Positions 8,542-17,793 of a DNA stretch of 64,000 nt are shown here, one piece after another. This DNA is from Flagellimonas myxillae (GTDB lineage Bacteria; Bacteroidota; Bacteroidia; Flavobacteriales; Flavobacteriaceae). The stretch lies in contig NZ_JAMFLY010000002.1 in assembly GCF_023502235.1 (NCBI RefSeq), positions 885,667 through 949,666 on the forward strand. Direction: 5' to 3'. A program made the translations under genes and the position numbers. The notes beneath the pieces were generated by a model, which did not search any database, was not told where the DNA came from, and worked only from the letters and a program-made list of their open reading frames with translations. Position 1 is the stretch's first letter. Each line of letters begins with the position of its first letter.

Positions 8542-10266
8542 ATGGCATCGCATTACGAAGCACCTATTCGAAAGCCCTTAGTACTTGGAGATAAAGGATA
8601 CCACGATGTTACCGTGGATATTGCCGCTCCGGTAGAGGGAAGAGCCAACAAACAATGGTGGATTGTGTTTACCATTGCCCTTGTGGCATTCCTTTGGGGT
8701 CTGGGATGTATCATCTATACCATTTCAACAGGTATCGGGGTTTGGGGTCTAAACCGAACGGTAAACTGGGCCTGGGATATCACCAACTTTGTATGGTGGG
8801 TAGGTATTGGTCACGCCGGAACCCTGATTTCGGCCGTATTATTGCTGTTCCGTCAAAAATGGAGAATGGCGATCAACCGTTCTGCGGAAGCCATGACCAT
8901 CTTCTCGGTAATCCAGGCAGGATTGTTCCCGATCATTCACATGGGTCGTCCATGGTTGGGATACTGGGTTTTGCCCATTCCAAACCAATTTGGGTCGCTT
9001 TGGGTGAACTTTAACTCCCCATTATTGTGGGACGTATTTGCAATCTCTACCTACCTTTCCGTTTCCTTGGTATTCTGGTGGACAGGATTGCTTCCAGATT
9101 TCGCCATGATTCGCGATAGGGCTATCAAGCCTTTCCAAAAGAAAATTTACAGCCTGTTGAGCTTTGGTTGGACAGGTCGCGCCAAAGATTGGCAGCGTTT
9201 TGAGGAAGTTTCCTTGGTATTGGCCGGTTTGGCAACACCTTTGGTACTTTCCGTACACACCATTGTATCCTTTGACTTTGCCACATCGGTAATTCCAGGA
9301 TGGCACACCACCATCTTCCCGCCTTATTTTGTTGCAGGTGCGATTTTCTCCGGATTTGCGATGGTAAACACCCTTTTGATCATAATGCGAAAGGTGTGTA
9401 ACCTTGAAGCTTATATTACTGTACAGCATATCGAACTGATGAACATTGTGATCATGATTACAGGTTCCATCGTGGGATGTGCCTATATCACCGAGTTGTT
9501 TATCGCTTGGTACTCCGGAGTGGAGTATGAGCAATACGCCTTCTTGAACAGGGCTACCGGACCTTACTGGTGGGCATACTGGGCCATGATGACGTGTAAC
9601 GTGTTCTCACCGCAGTTTATGTGGTTCAAGAAATTGCGTACCAGTATCATGTTCTCCTTCTTTATTTCCATAGTGGTGAACATTGGAATGTGGTTTGAGC
9701 GTTTTGTGATTATTGTGACTTCCTTGCACAGGGATTATCTGCCATCTTCCTGGACCATGTTCTCTCCAACTTTTGTAGACATTGGAATTTTCATTGGTAC
9801 GATTGGATTCTTCTTTGTACTCTTCCTATTGTACTCAAGAACCTTCCCTGTAATTGCCCAGGCAGAGGTAAAATCCATCCTGAAATCTTCCGGAGAGCGC
9901 TTTAAAAATCTTCGTGAAGCAGGAAAACCCCTTTACGAGAAACCGTCAAAAGCAGGTAGCGTTGAAAAAGCGGAAGTGAAAGAGGAGCAAGCCGAAGCAG
10001 ACCCAGCACAGCTGTCTTCACTTTTGGATGCCATCGGGACCTTTGATGCGGATAAGGATTCTGCCGACGATTTAAAGAAAGTTAAGGGAATAGGTCCCCA
10101 AATGGAGGAAACTTTGAACCAGATCGGAATTTTCACCTTTGCCCAAGTGAGCAAGATGACCGAAAAAGAATACAACCTGTTGGATTCCATTACCGGTTCC
10201 TTCCCTGGAAGGGCACAGCGCGATGATTGGGCAGGACAGGCTAAAATATTAAACGATAAAAAGTAG
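8542..10266 (+). CDS. actC: Alternative complex III subunit ActC, NrfD/PsrC-like, with helix-hairpin-helix tail
   Basis: ActC is an integral membrane quinol-binding subunit of the NrfD/PsrC family. The first ~450 residues contain about ten hydrophobic segments, with family-like stretches such as WWVGIGHAGTLISA and IIHMGRPWLGYW. Beyond the last membrane segment is a charged linker. A C-terminal soluble domain of about 60 residues follows (about 510-570), containing LKKVKGIGPQMEETLNQIG and FTFAQVSKMTEKEY, the signature of a helix-hairpin-helix domain. This tail is not part of the core NrfD fold; it makes the protein (574 aa) about 100 residues longer than a plain ActC. It lies 32 bp after actB. 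Confidence 0.94.
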   Translation: MASHYEAPIRKPLVLGDKGYHDVTVDIAAPVEGRANKQWWIVFTIALVAFLWGLGCIIYTISTGIGVWGLNRTVNWAWDITNFVWWVGIGHAGTLISAVLLLFRQKWRMAINRSAEAMTIFSVIQAGLFPIIHMGRPWLGYWVLPIPNQFGSLWVNFNSPLLWDVFAISTYLSVSLVFWWTGLLPDFAMIRDRAIKPFQKKIYSLLSFGWTGRAKDWQRFEEVSLVLAGLATPLVLSVHTIVSFDFATSVIPGWHTTIFPPYFVAGAIFSGFAMVNTLLIIMRKVCNLEAYITVQHIELMNIVIMITGSIVGCAYITELFIAWYSGVEYEQYAFLNRATGPYWWAYWAMMTCNVFSPQFMWFKKLRTSIMFSFFISIVVNIGMWFERFVIIVTSLHRDYLPSSWTMFSPTFVDIGIFIGTIGFFFVLFLLYSRTFPVIAQAEVKSILKSSGERFKNLREAGKPLYEKPSKAGSVEKAEVKEEQAEADPAQLSSLLDAIGTFDADKDSADDLKKVKGIGPQMEETLNQIGIFTFAQVSKMTEKEYNLLDSITGSFPGRAQRDDWAGQAKILNDKK

Positions 10267-10268
10267 TT

Positions 10269-10796
10269 ATGGCTTCAAAAGTTATACAGGCACTTTATAA
10301 TGACGACGATGTGTTAATGCATGCCGTTAAAAAGGTTAGGGCGGAACACCATCATATTGAAGAGGTATATACCCCTTTCCCAGTGCACGGTTTGGACAAG
10401 GCCATGGGACTTGAGGATACCCGTATCGCCATTACATCTTTTATGTATGGATGTTTGGGTCTGGCAGTTGCCATCACCATGATGAACTATATCATGATTG
10501 ACGATTGGCCTCAGGATATTGGTGGTAAACCTAGCTTTAGCTACATGGCCAACATGCCTGCATTTGTGCCGATCATGTTTGAGATGACCGTGTTCTTTGC
10601 AGCTCACTTGATGGTAATTACTTTTTATCTGAGAAGTAGGATGTGGCCGTTTAAAAAAGCCGAAAACCCCGATGTTAGAACTACGGACGACCATTTTTTG
10701 ATGGAAGTTGGGGTGCATGATAACGAGGATGAGCTAACTGCATTGCTTTGGGGTACCGGAGCCGTGGAAATTAAAGTTACAGAAAAGGATTCTTAA
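10269..10796 (+). CDS. actD: Alternative complex III subunit ActD (DUF3341)
   Basis: A 175-residue protein with two hydrophobic segments (near ITSFMYGCLGLAVAITMMNY and FVPIMFEMTVFFAAHLMVIT) and an N-terminal part containing VYTPFPVHGLDKAMGL, characteristic of the DUF3341 family that forms ActD. In the known complex ActD is a small membrane subunit whose soluble part packs against the others; it binds no recognised cofactor. It starts 2 bp after the actC stop, so translation is probably coupled. Confidence 0.93.
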   Translation: MASKVIQALYNDDDVLMHAVKKVRAEHHHIEEVYTPFPVHGLDKAMGLEDTRIAITSFMYGCLGLAVAITMMNYIMIDDWPQDIGGKPSFSYMANMPAFVPIMFEMTVFFAAHLMVITFYLRSRMWPFKKAENPDVRTTDDHFLMEVGVHDNEDELTALLWGTGAVEIKVTEKDS

Positions 10797-10800
10797 GAAT

Positions 10801-11388
10801 ATGAAGCATTTTGGTAAAATAAGTGTTGTTTTGGCCTTGGTACTTTCCTTGGCATCTTGCGCGGACAAGAACAGCCCCAACTATCAGTACATGCCCAACA
10901 TGTATGAGCCTGTTGGATATGAGACCTATCAAGGTTTTAATGATGGCGAAATAGTCCGTATAGGAATTTTCAAAGGTGTTTCATCTGCTTTGGTTCCGCC
11001 AGAAAATACCGTTGCAAGAGGGTATTTGCCCTACAAATTCGAGAACACCTTGGAAGGTAAGGATTTGGCCCGCTTGGAGCCTAGTCCTCTGGATTCTTTG
11101 GATAGGGAAGCCAATTTGACCAAAGGAAAGGAATTGTACGATATCTATTGTGCTATTTGCCATGGACCAAAAGGAAAGGGACAAGGTACCTTGGTGAAGC
11201 GAGAAAAAATATTGGGTGTGCCCAGCTACGAAGATGTGGCACGAAACATTACAGTGGGAAGTACTTACCACACCATTTACTATGGCCTTAACTCCATGGG
11301 ATCCTACGCCGCGCAAATGGCGAACGAGGAAGAAATGTGGCAAGTGTCCGAGTACGTGATGAAATTAAAGGAAGACCTAACAAAATAA
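10801..11388 (+). CDS. actE: Alternative complex III subunit ActE, monoheme cytochrome c lipoprotein
   Basis: A 195-residue lipoprotein: the signal peptide ends in the lipobox LASC (Cys at residue 20), followed by a region with PNMYEPVGYETY. A class I cytochrome c domain has CAICH at residues 117-121 and a distal Met in NSMGSYAAQM. ActE is the monoheme cytochrome of ACIII. Together with the six hemes of ActA the complex would hold seven c hemes. It begins 4 bp after actD and is followed at once by actF. Confidence 0.93.
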   Translation: MKHFGKISVVLALVLSLASCADKNSPNYQYMPNMYEPVGYETYQGFNDGEIVRIGIFKGVSSALVPPENTVARGYLPYKFENTLEGKDLARLEPSPLDSLDREANLTKGKELYDIYCAICHGPKGKGQGTLVKREKILGVPSYEDVARNITVGSTYHTIYYGLNSMGSYAAQMANEEEMWQVSEYVMKLKEDLTK

Positions 11389-11403
11389 TTGGATAAGTTT
11401 ACT

Positions 11404-12738
11404 ATGTACACGTTTTCAAACAGACTTAGAATAGGATCTTTCATTGCCATGGCAGTGGGACTGATTTTTTTGGCAATCGGTTTTGTTTCGGCTCCTAGCA
11501 CTCCAGAAGAAGCAAGAGCAATTGTGGCAGCTTCACATGATGATCATCATGGAGGCGGACATGCCGAAGAAGCTTCCCATGGCGCAGAAGAAGCCCATGG
11601 GGCGGAAGCTGCGCACGATGAAGGACACGATGCTTCACATGATTTGCATTTGCTGCATCAACTTCAGAACAGACCATGGTCTGCCCTTTATGTAGCAGCC
11701 TTCTTTTTCTTTATGATTTCGTTGGGCGTATTGGCGTTTTATGCCATTCAACGTGCGGCCCAGGCTGGATGGTCGCCCATTCTGTTCAGGATCATGGAAG
11801 GTATTACCGCGTATTTAGTGCCCGGTGGAATCATTGTATTTGTGATTTTGGTACTTTCTGTATTGCACATGAACCACATGTTCGTTTGGATGGATGCCGA
11901 CGTAGTGGCACACGATAAATTATTGCAGGGAAAAGCGGGATATCTAAATCCGACTTTCTTCTTGGTACGTGCCGCAATCTTTTTGGGAGGATGGATCTTC
12001 TATAGGGAATATTCAAGAAAATTGTCATTGGCACAAGATGCTTCTGAGGACAACTCCAACTTTGTAAAGAACTTTAGATGGTCTGCCGGATTCTTGGTAT
12101 TCTATCTTGTTACAGAATCCATGATGTCTTGGGATTGGATCATGAGTGTGGACCCACACTGGTTCAGTACCTTGTTTGGATGGTATGTATTTGCGAGTAT
12201 GTTCGTTTCCGGAATCACCGTAATTGCGTTGATTTCGATTTATCTGAAGTCCAAAGGATACTTGGAGCAGGTAAATGATAGCCATATACATGATTTGGCG
12301 AAATTTATGTTTGCCATAAGCATCTTCTGGACCTACCTATGGTTTGCCCAGTTTATGTTGATCTGGTATGCAAATATCCCTGAAGAGGTAACCTATTTTG
12401 TAGCGAGGTTCCAAGATTATAAAGTTCCATTTTTTGGCATGTTGGTCATGAATTTCATCTTCCCATTGTTGGTGTTGATGAACAGCGATTACAAACGCGT
12501 AAACTGGTTTGTAGTGATGGCTGGAATCGTGGTGTTGGCCGGACATTATTTGGACGTCTTCAACATGATTATGCCAGCAACCGTTGGGGACCAATGGCAC
12601 ATAGGAATACCTGAAATTGGTGGAATTTTGTTCTTTGGTGGATTGTTCGTTTTCTGGGTGTTCACCGCGCTTACCAAAGCACCTTTACAGCCCAAACGAA
12701 ATCCATTTTTGGAAGAAAGTAGACAATTTCATTATTAA
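11404..12738 (+). CDS. actF: Alternative complex III subunit ActF, NrfD-like membrane protein
   Basis: ActF is the second NrfD-like integral membrane subunit of ACIII, a pseudo-symmetric partner of ActC. The 444-residue protein has about ten hydrophobic segments. Between the first and second lies a soluble stretch (about residues 40-85) unusually rich in histidine with Ala and Glu (for example HDDHHGGGH and HDEGHDASHDLH). The frame opens with a TTG at 11389 directly after the actE stop, but the ATG at 11404 is preferred. It ends 27 bp before coxB. Confidence 0.92.
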   Translation: MYTFSNRLRIGSFIAMAVGLIFLAIGFVSAPSTPEEARAIVAASHDDHHGGGHAEEASHGAEEAHGAEAAHDEGHDASHDLHLLHQLQNRPWSALYVAAFFFFMISLGVLAFYAIQRAAQAGWSPILFRIMEGITAYLVPGGIIVFVILVLSVLHMNHMFVWMDADVVAHDKLLQGKAGYLNPTFFLVRAAIFLGGWIFYREYSRKLSLAQDASEDNSNFVKNFRWSAGFLVFYLVTESMMSWDWIMSVDPHWFSTLFGWYVFASMFVSGITVIALISIYLKSKGYLEQVNDSHIHDLAKFMFAISIFWTYLWFAQFMLIWYANIPEEVTYFVARFQDYKVPFFGMLVMNFIFPLLVLMNSDYKRVNWFVVMAGIVVLAGHYLDVFNMIMPATVGDQWHIGIPEIGGILFFGGLFVFWVFTALTKAPLQPKRNPFLEESRQFHY

Positions 12739-12765
12739 TACGATTAAGTCTTAGAGAGATATACA

Positions 12766-13824
12766 ATGACTGCATTATTAACATTGACTGTTTTAGTACT
12801 GGTGGCAATTGCAATCTGGCAAATGGCCAAGATTTTTGAATTGTCCCAGCTAAAAGCGGAAAACACTGGAGTAGCAACGGATAAGGACAACAAGTATAAC
12901 GGATACTTGATGTTCGGCTTTCTATTCTTTATCTACGGAATAACCATCTTCAGCTTTGTAAAATATTCCAAAGTGCTCTTGCCAGAGGCATCATCCGAGC
13001 ATGGAGGTGGATACGACCAGTTGATGTGGGTTTCCTTTGCCATCATTTTCTTTGTGCAGACCATAACCCAATTCCTGTTGCACTATTTCGCGTACAAGTA
13101 TCGCGGTGAAAAAGGGAAAAAAGCCCTCTTCTTCGCAGACAATGACCGCTTGGAGTTTATCTGGACCATTATTCCAGTTATCGTATTGGCCGGATTGATC
13201 CTTTGGGGCTTATATACTTGGACCAATATTATGGACATCAATGACGAGGATGATCCCTTGATCGTGGAGCTGTATGCACAACAATTTAATTGGACCGCCA
13301 GATATGGAGGGGAGGACAATGTACTTGGTGATGCCAGTGTAAGACTTATTGATATTGACCGGGCCAACGTTTTGGGCTTGGATGAAGCTGATCCAAATAG
13401 TGCAGATGACGTTATCGTAAAGGAGCTTCACCTGCCAGTTGGAAGAAAGGTCAACTTTATGATGCGTTCGCAAGATGTACTGCATTCAGCATACATGCCA
13501 CACTTTAGGGCACAAATGAACTGTGTTCCTGGGATGATCACACAATTCTCATTCACTCCGACCATAACCACGGAAGAAATGAGATTGAATCCGGATGTGG
13601 TGGATAAGGTTAAAAGAACAAATGCCATTAGGGCAAAATGGGCTGCTGAAGGGAGACCCAATTCAGAGCCATGGGAATTCGACTATGTGTTGATTTGTAA
13701 CAAGATTTGTGGTAAGTCCCACTACAATATGCAGATGAAGATTATTGTAGAGACAGAAGAGGAATACAACAAATGGATTGCTGAACAAGCAACCTTCAAA
13801 GAAATGATAGCCCCGGCGGAATAA
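12766..13824 (+). CDS. coxB: Cytochrome c oxidase subunit II
   Basis: Subunit II of an aa3-type oxidase accepts electrons through its CuA centre. The 352-residue protein has three hydrophobic segments in its first ~150 residues, one more than the classical two, then a periplasmic cupredoxin domain. CuA ligands are visible as H240 (in LHSAYMPHFR) and the cluster CNKICGKSHYNM, giving C311, C315, H319 and M322. The residue that is usually Glu in CxExC-type sites is Lys here. The gene lies between actF and coxA, so complex III and oxidase core are one transcription unit. Confidence 0.95.
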   Translation: MTALLTLTVLVLVAIAIWQMAKIFELSQLKAENTGVATDKDNKYNGYLMFGFLFFIYGITIFSFVKYSKVLLPEASSEHGGGYDQLMWVSFAIIFFVQTITQFLLHYFAYKYRGEKGKKALFFADNDRLEFIWTIIPVIVLAGLILWGLYTWTNIMDINDEDDPLIVELYAQQFNWTARYGGEDNVLGDASVRLIDIDRANVLGLDEADPNSADDVIVKELHLPVGRKVNFMMRSQDVLHSAYMPHFRAQMNCVPGMITQFSFTPTITTEEMRLNPDVVDKVKRTNAIRAKWAAEGRPNSEPWEFDYVLICNKICGKSHYNMQMKIIVETEEEYNKWIAEQATFKEMIAPAE

Positions 13825-13866
13825 TAAAGCCCAGCAAAAAAACTAAAACAAAATTTAAAGAAGATT

Positions 13867-15684
13867 ATGTCAGCTACTGGACACGAACACGGACACGAAG
13901 ATCACGGACATCATCATAAAGAGACCTTTGTAACCAAATATATCTTTAGTCAAGACCATAAGATGATTGCCAAGCAATATCTTATTACGGGTGTCTTGAT
14001 TATGGGCTTCATCGGAATTGCAATGTCGTTGTTGTTTAGAATGCAATTGGCATGGCCAGGAGAATCTTTCTCCGTCTTTGAGGCATTCTTGGGCAAATGG
14101 GCTCCCGATGGCGTAATGGACGCCGACATTTATCTTGGATTGGTTACCATGCACGGAACCATCATGGTGTTCTTTGTACTAACCGCTGGTCTAAGTGGTA
14201 CCTTTAGTAACCTGTTGATTCCATTGCAAATTGGGGCACGTGATATGGCTTCGGGCTTCTTGAACATGCTTTCATTTTGGATGTTCTTCTTGTCTGCAGT
14301 GATTATGGTAATCTCCCTGTTTGTTGAAGCTGGACCTGCCGCTGCCGGTTGGACCATCTATCCGCCCTTGAGCGCATTGCCAATGGCACAGCCTGGTTCG
14401 GGTGCAGGGATGACGCTCTGGTTGGTTTCCATGGCGATATTCATCGCATCATCACTACTAGGTTCCCTAAACTATATTGTAACCGTATTGAACCTTAGAA
14501 CCAAGGGAATGTCCATGACACGTCTTCCATTGACCATTTGGGCGTTTTTCGTAACCGCGGTAATAGGGGTTATTTCGTTCCCGGTTTTATTGTCAGCAGC
14601 GCTTCTGTTGATCATGGATAGAAGTTTTGGTACTTCCTTCTTCCTTTCAGATATCTTTATTCAAGGAGAAGTGTTGCACTATCAAGGTGGATCCCCCGTA
14701 CTTTTTGAGCACTTGTTCTGGTTCTTGGGTCACCCTGAAGTATATATCGTAATTCTTCCGGCCATGGGTATCGTATCCGAAGTAATGGCCGTAAATGCAC
14801 GTAAACCTATTTTTGGATATCGGGCGATGATTGCCTCCATTTTGGCAATTGCCTTCCTATCCACCATTGTATGGGGTCACCACATGTTCATCTCCGGGAT
14901 GAATCCGTTCTTGGGCTCCGTATTTACGTTTACCACCTTATTGATCGCAATCCCATCCGCAGTAAAAGCTTTTAACTGGATTACCACCTTATGGAAAGGC
15001 AATCTCCAGCTCAACCCCGGAATGCTCTTCTCCATAGGTATGGTATCAACCTTTATAACAGGTGGTCTTACCGGAATTATTTTGGGAGATAGTACCTTGG
15101 ACATTAATGTACACGACACCTATTTTGTTGTGGCCCACTTCCACTTGGTAATGGGTATTTCTGCCCTTTACGGATTGTTTGCTGGGGTATATCACTGGTT
15201 CCCTAAAATGTTCCAGGGTAGAATGATGAACAAAAACTTGGGTTATGTCCATTTCTGGATTACCGCTATAGGATCTTATGGAATTTTCTTCCCCATGCAC
15301 TTTGTGGGAATGGCAGGGGTACCCCGTAGGTACTACGAAAATACAGCCTTCCCCATGTTTGATGATTTGACCAATGTCCAGGTGTTGATGACGGTTTTCG
15401 CCCTCATCACGGCAGCGGCCCAGTTGGTATTTGCCTTCAACTTTATCCAAAGTATATTCTACGGTAAAAAAGGATCCTTGAATCCTTGGAATGCCACTAC
15501 TTTGGAATGGACCGCACCTCAAAAGCACATCCACGGAAACTGGCCAGGGGCTATTCCACATGTACACCGTTGGGCGTATGATTACAGCAAGACCTATGAG
15601 AATGGGGAATACATCTTGCCAGGACAGGATTTTGTGCCGCAGACGGTGCCGCTACAAGATAATGAGGAAGAACTCAACCATTAA
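13867..15684 (+). CDS. coxA: Cytochrome c oxidase subunit I
   Basis: This is the catalytic subunit of the terminal oxidase, with low-spin heme a and the heme a3-CuB site, reducing O2 to water and pumping protons. The 605-residue protein has about twelve membrane segments and the hallmark motifs LGHPEVYIVILP (CuB His and active-site Tyr, with the Glu of type A1 enzymes), WGHHMF (CuB His pair) and HDTYFVVAHFHLVM (heme a3 and heme a ligands). The first ~20 residues are rich in His. It is the last gene of the operon and is followed by a terminator. Subunits III and IV are encoded elsewhere in the window (40793-42877). Confidence 0.97.
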   Translation: MSATGHEHGHEDHGHHHKETFVTKYIFSQDHKMIAKQYLITGVLIMGFIGIAMSLLFRMQLAWPGESFSVFEAFLGKWAPDGVMDADIYLGLVTMHGTIMVFFVLTAGLSGTFSNLLIPLQIGARDMASGFLNMLSFWMFFLSAVIMVISLFVEAGPAAAGWTIYPPLSALPMAQPGSGAGMTLWLVSMAIFIASSLLGSLNYIVTVLNLRTKGMSMTRLPLTIWAFFVTAVIGVISFPVLLSAALLLIMDRSFGTSFFLSDIFIQGEVLHYQGGSPVLFEHLFWFLGHPEVYIVILPAMGIVSEVMAVNARKPIFGYRAMIASILAIAFLSTIVWGHHMFISGMNPFLGSVFTFTTLLIAIPSAVKAFNWITTLWKGNLQLNPGMLFSIGMVSTFITGGLTGIILGDSTLDINVHDTYFVVAHFHLVMGISALYGLFAGVYHWFPKMFQGRMMNKNLGYVHFWITAIGSYGIFFPMHFVGMAGVPRRYYENTAFPMFDDLTNVQVLMTVFALITAAAQLVFAFNFIQSIFYGKKGSLNPWNATTLEWTAPQKHIHGNWPGAIPHVHRWAYDYSKTYENGEYILPGQDFVPQTVPLQDNEEELNH

Positions 15685-15706
15685 GGTGTTCAAAGAAAAA
15701 AAGAAG

Positions 15707-15732
15707 CCCATCTCTAACGGATGGGTTTTTTG
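15707..15732 (+). terminator. Terminator of the act-cox operon
   Basis: A CCCATC/GATGGG stem (15707-15712 with 15720-15725) and a 7-base loop are followed by a T-run at 15726-15731 and preceded by an A-rich tract. It lies 23 bp after the coxA stop codon. Confidence 0.85.
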
Positions 15733-15754
15733 TTTGTGGAGTTTGGTACAGCAA

Positions 15755-15781
15755 TTGTTATCGCTAATTGTAATATCTTTA
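15755..15781 (+). promoter_or_regulatory. Possible promoter for the DUF2807-ruvB unit
   Basis: TTG (15755-15757) and TATCTTTA (15774-15781) are spaced by 16 bp; the second matches the Bacteroidota -7 consensus except for the final base. It lies between the coxA terminator and the TTG start at 15805. The match is imperfect. Confidence 0.35.
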
Positions 15782-15804
15782 ATAACCCATAAAAGCGAAT
15801 TCTT

Positions 15805-16632
15805 TTGAAAAATCTTGCAATACTCCTCTTGCTGCTTTGCCAAGTAACCTTATGGGGGCAGCGAAAACCTAAAATTAAGGGCAGTAGGATCGTTACGGAG
15901 GTCAATGGGGAGCTTCCCATGTTCAATGCGGTACAGTTAAATGACGATTTGGATATCGTTCTTAAAAAATCCTTTGGTCCAGGCTATGAAATTATCGCAG
16001 ATGATAATTTGATTGACATTCTTAAGTTCAAGGTGGTGGATGGTACCTTGATCATAAGTTCTTTCTACGATGTGACCGCCAAAAAACAAATGGATATCAC
16101 CGTTAACTATACGGAGCTTCGAGCGATTACCGCCAAGGAAGGCAGAATTTCGGCCCCGGACATGATCAGCAGCGATGAACTTTTTGTGGATGCATTTGCC
16201 AACACCCGATTGGAAATTCACGCAAGCGCTGCGGTGATGGATATTAATTTGGAAGATAACAGCCGAGCCGATTTTAATGTGGATGTGGATTCCCTCAACA
16301 TTAGTGTGAACAATAGGGCGGAAGGCTATGTTTACGCTGTGAACGAGGTTAGTTTAATAGACTTGGAACAAAATGGTTCCCTTACCTTTGAAGGGACTTC
16401 GGATAGGGTTGAAGCTAATCTGACCGGCAATTCGAGATTAAAGGGCGAAAAGATGGAGGCTGCAACCATTGCGGCAAAACTGGCAAACAGTGCGGTTGCC
16501 CGTTTGTACGCCTATCGCGACCTGGAATTGAGCGCCATCGACAATACCCGAATCTATTTATATGGAAATCCAAAGATTACTATTTTGGAATTTTTGAATA
16601 CGGCACAACTGCTAAAAAAAGAGGAACCTTAA
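15805..16632 (+). CDS. Secreted DUF2807 (head GIN domain) protein
   Basis: A 275-residue exported protein: a signal peptide ending TLWGQ, then a DUF2807-type beta-helical domain recognisable by alternating short strands and conserved phrases ([38 protein letters not shown]). Members are abundant in Bacteroidota and thought to be cell-surface or periplasmic; the molecular role is unknown. The start codon must be TTG: the signal peptide begins [11 protein letters not shown] at 15805, and the next ATG (15919) lies beyond it. The gene ends 4 bp before ruvB, so the two are likely cotranscribed although unrelated in function. Confidence 0.82.
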   Translation: MKNLAILLLLLCQVTLWGQRKPKIKGSRIVTEVNGELPMFNAVQLNDDLDIVLKKSFGPGYEIIADDNLIDILKFKVVDGTLIISSFYDVTAKKQMDITVNYTELRAITAKEGRISAPDMISSDELFVDAFANTRLEIHASAAVMDINLEDNSRADFNVDVDSLNISVNNRAEGYVYAVNEVSLIDLEQNGSLTFEGTSDRVEANLTGNSRLKGEKMEAATIAAKLANSAVARLYAYRDLELSAIDNTRIYLYGNPKITILEFLNTAQLLKKEEP

Positions 16633-16636
16633 GAAG

Positions 16637-17659
16637 ATGAACGAAAACCTGGATCCGACATCCGACAATTACTCCCAAGAAGAACTGGATATTGAAAGGG
16701 CTTTGCGCCCAATCACCTTCGATGATTTCACGGGTCAGGAGCAGGTATTGGAAAACCTAAAGGTTTTTGTGCAAGCGGCAAATCTTAGGGGAGAAGCCTT
16801 AGATCATACACTTTTTCATGGCCCTCCTGGATTGGGGAAGACCACCTTGGCGCATATTTTGGCCAATGAGTTGGGTGTGGGCATAAAAGTGACTTCTGGT
16901 CCAGTGTTGGACAAACCAGGTGACTTGGCCGGTCTGTTAACCAATCTTGAAGAACGTGATGTACTCTTTATAGACGAGATTCATCGGTTGAGCCCCATTG
17001 TGGAGGAATATCTGTATTCGGCCATGGAGGACTATAAGATTGATATCATGATCGAAACTGGGCCCAATGCCCGGACTGTCCAAATCAACTTAAGCCCATT
17101 TACCTTGGTGGGTGCTACTACCCGTTCGGGCCTTTTAACAGCTCCCATGCGAGCCCGTTTTGGCATCCAAAGTCGTTTGCAGTATTACCATACCGAATTA
17201 CTCTCGACCATTGTGCAGCGCAGTGCGGATATTTTAAAAGTGCCAATTACTAACGAAGCCGCCATCGAAATTGCTGGCCGTAGTCGCGGCACCCCGAGAA
17301 TTTGCAATGCCCTGCTTCGAAGGGTTCGGGATTTTGCCCAAATCAAGGGCAATGGAAACATCGATATGGAAATTTCCAAGTTTGGGTTGAAAGCATTGAA
17401 TGTTGATGCCCATGGTTTAGATGAAATGGACAATAAGATCCTATCCACCATTATCGACAAATTTAAGGGCGGACCTGTTGGTATTACCACACTAGCCACG
17501 GCAGTCTCCGAAAGCGCTGAAACCATTGAAGAAGTGTATGAACCTTTCTTGATCCAACAAGGGTTTATAATGCGGACCCCAAGGGGGCGTGAAGTCACCG
17601 AACTGGCCTATAAACACCTCGGCAAGATTAAAGGAGGTCCCCAAGGGGAGCTTTTTTAA
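16637..17659 (+). CDS. ruvB: Holliday junction branch migration ATPase RuvB
   Basis: RuvB is the hexameric AAA+ motor that drives branch migration of Holliday junctions with RuvA. The 340-residue protein has the RuvB opening [18 protein letters not shown], Walker [10 protein letters not shown] (from about residue 62), Walker B with DEIHRL (about 113), the sensor/arginine-finger region GATTRSGLL and MRARFG, and a C-terminal winged helix with TPRGREVT. Length is typical. ruvA is encoded at 27896-28477, separated by about 10 kb. Confidence 0.98.
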   Translation: MNENLDPTSDNYSQEELDIERALRPITFDDFTGQEQVLENLKVFVQAANLRGEALDHTLFHGPPGLGKTTLAHILANELGVGIKVTSGPVLDKPGDLAGLLTNLEERDVLFIDEIHRLSPIVEEYLYSAMEDYKIDIMIETGPNARTVQINLSPFTLVGATTRSGLLTAPMRARFGIQSRLQYYHTELLSTIVQRSADILKVPITNEAAIEIAGRSRGTPRICNALLRRVRDFAQIKGNGNIDMEISKFGLKALNVDAHGLDEMDNKILSTIIDKFKGGPVGITTLATAVSESAETIEEVYEPFLIQQGFIMRTPRGREVTELAYKHLGKIKGGPQGELF

Positions 17660-17793
17660 CGTGCTGCCTGACCCATTTATCATATTTTTTGATTGATTTT
17701 TTATATTTTAAGTAGGTAAAGAGTACTTTCTTTAAGTAACCATTCCCGTCACTGAATCAATTTTGCGATTGGGATTTCAATCTTCACTTCAGG

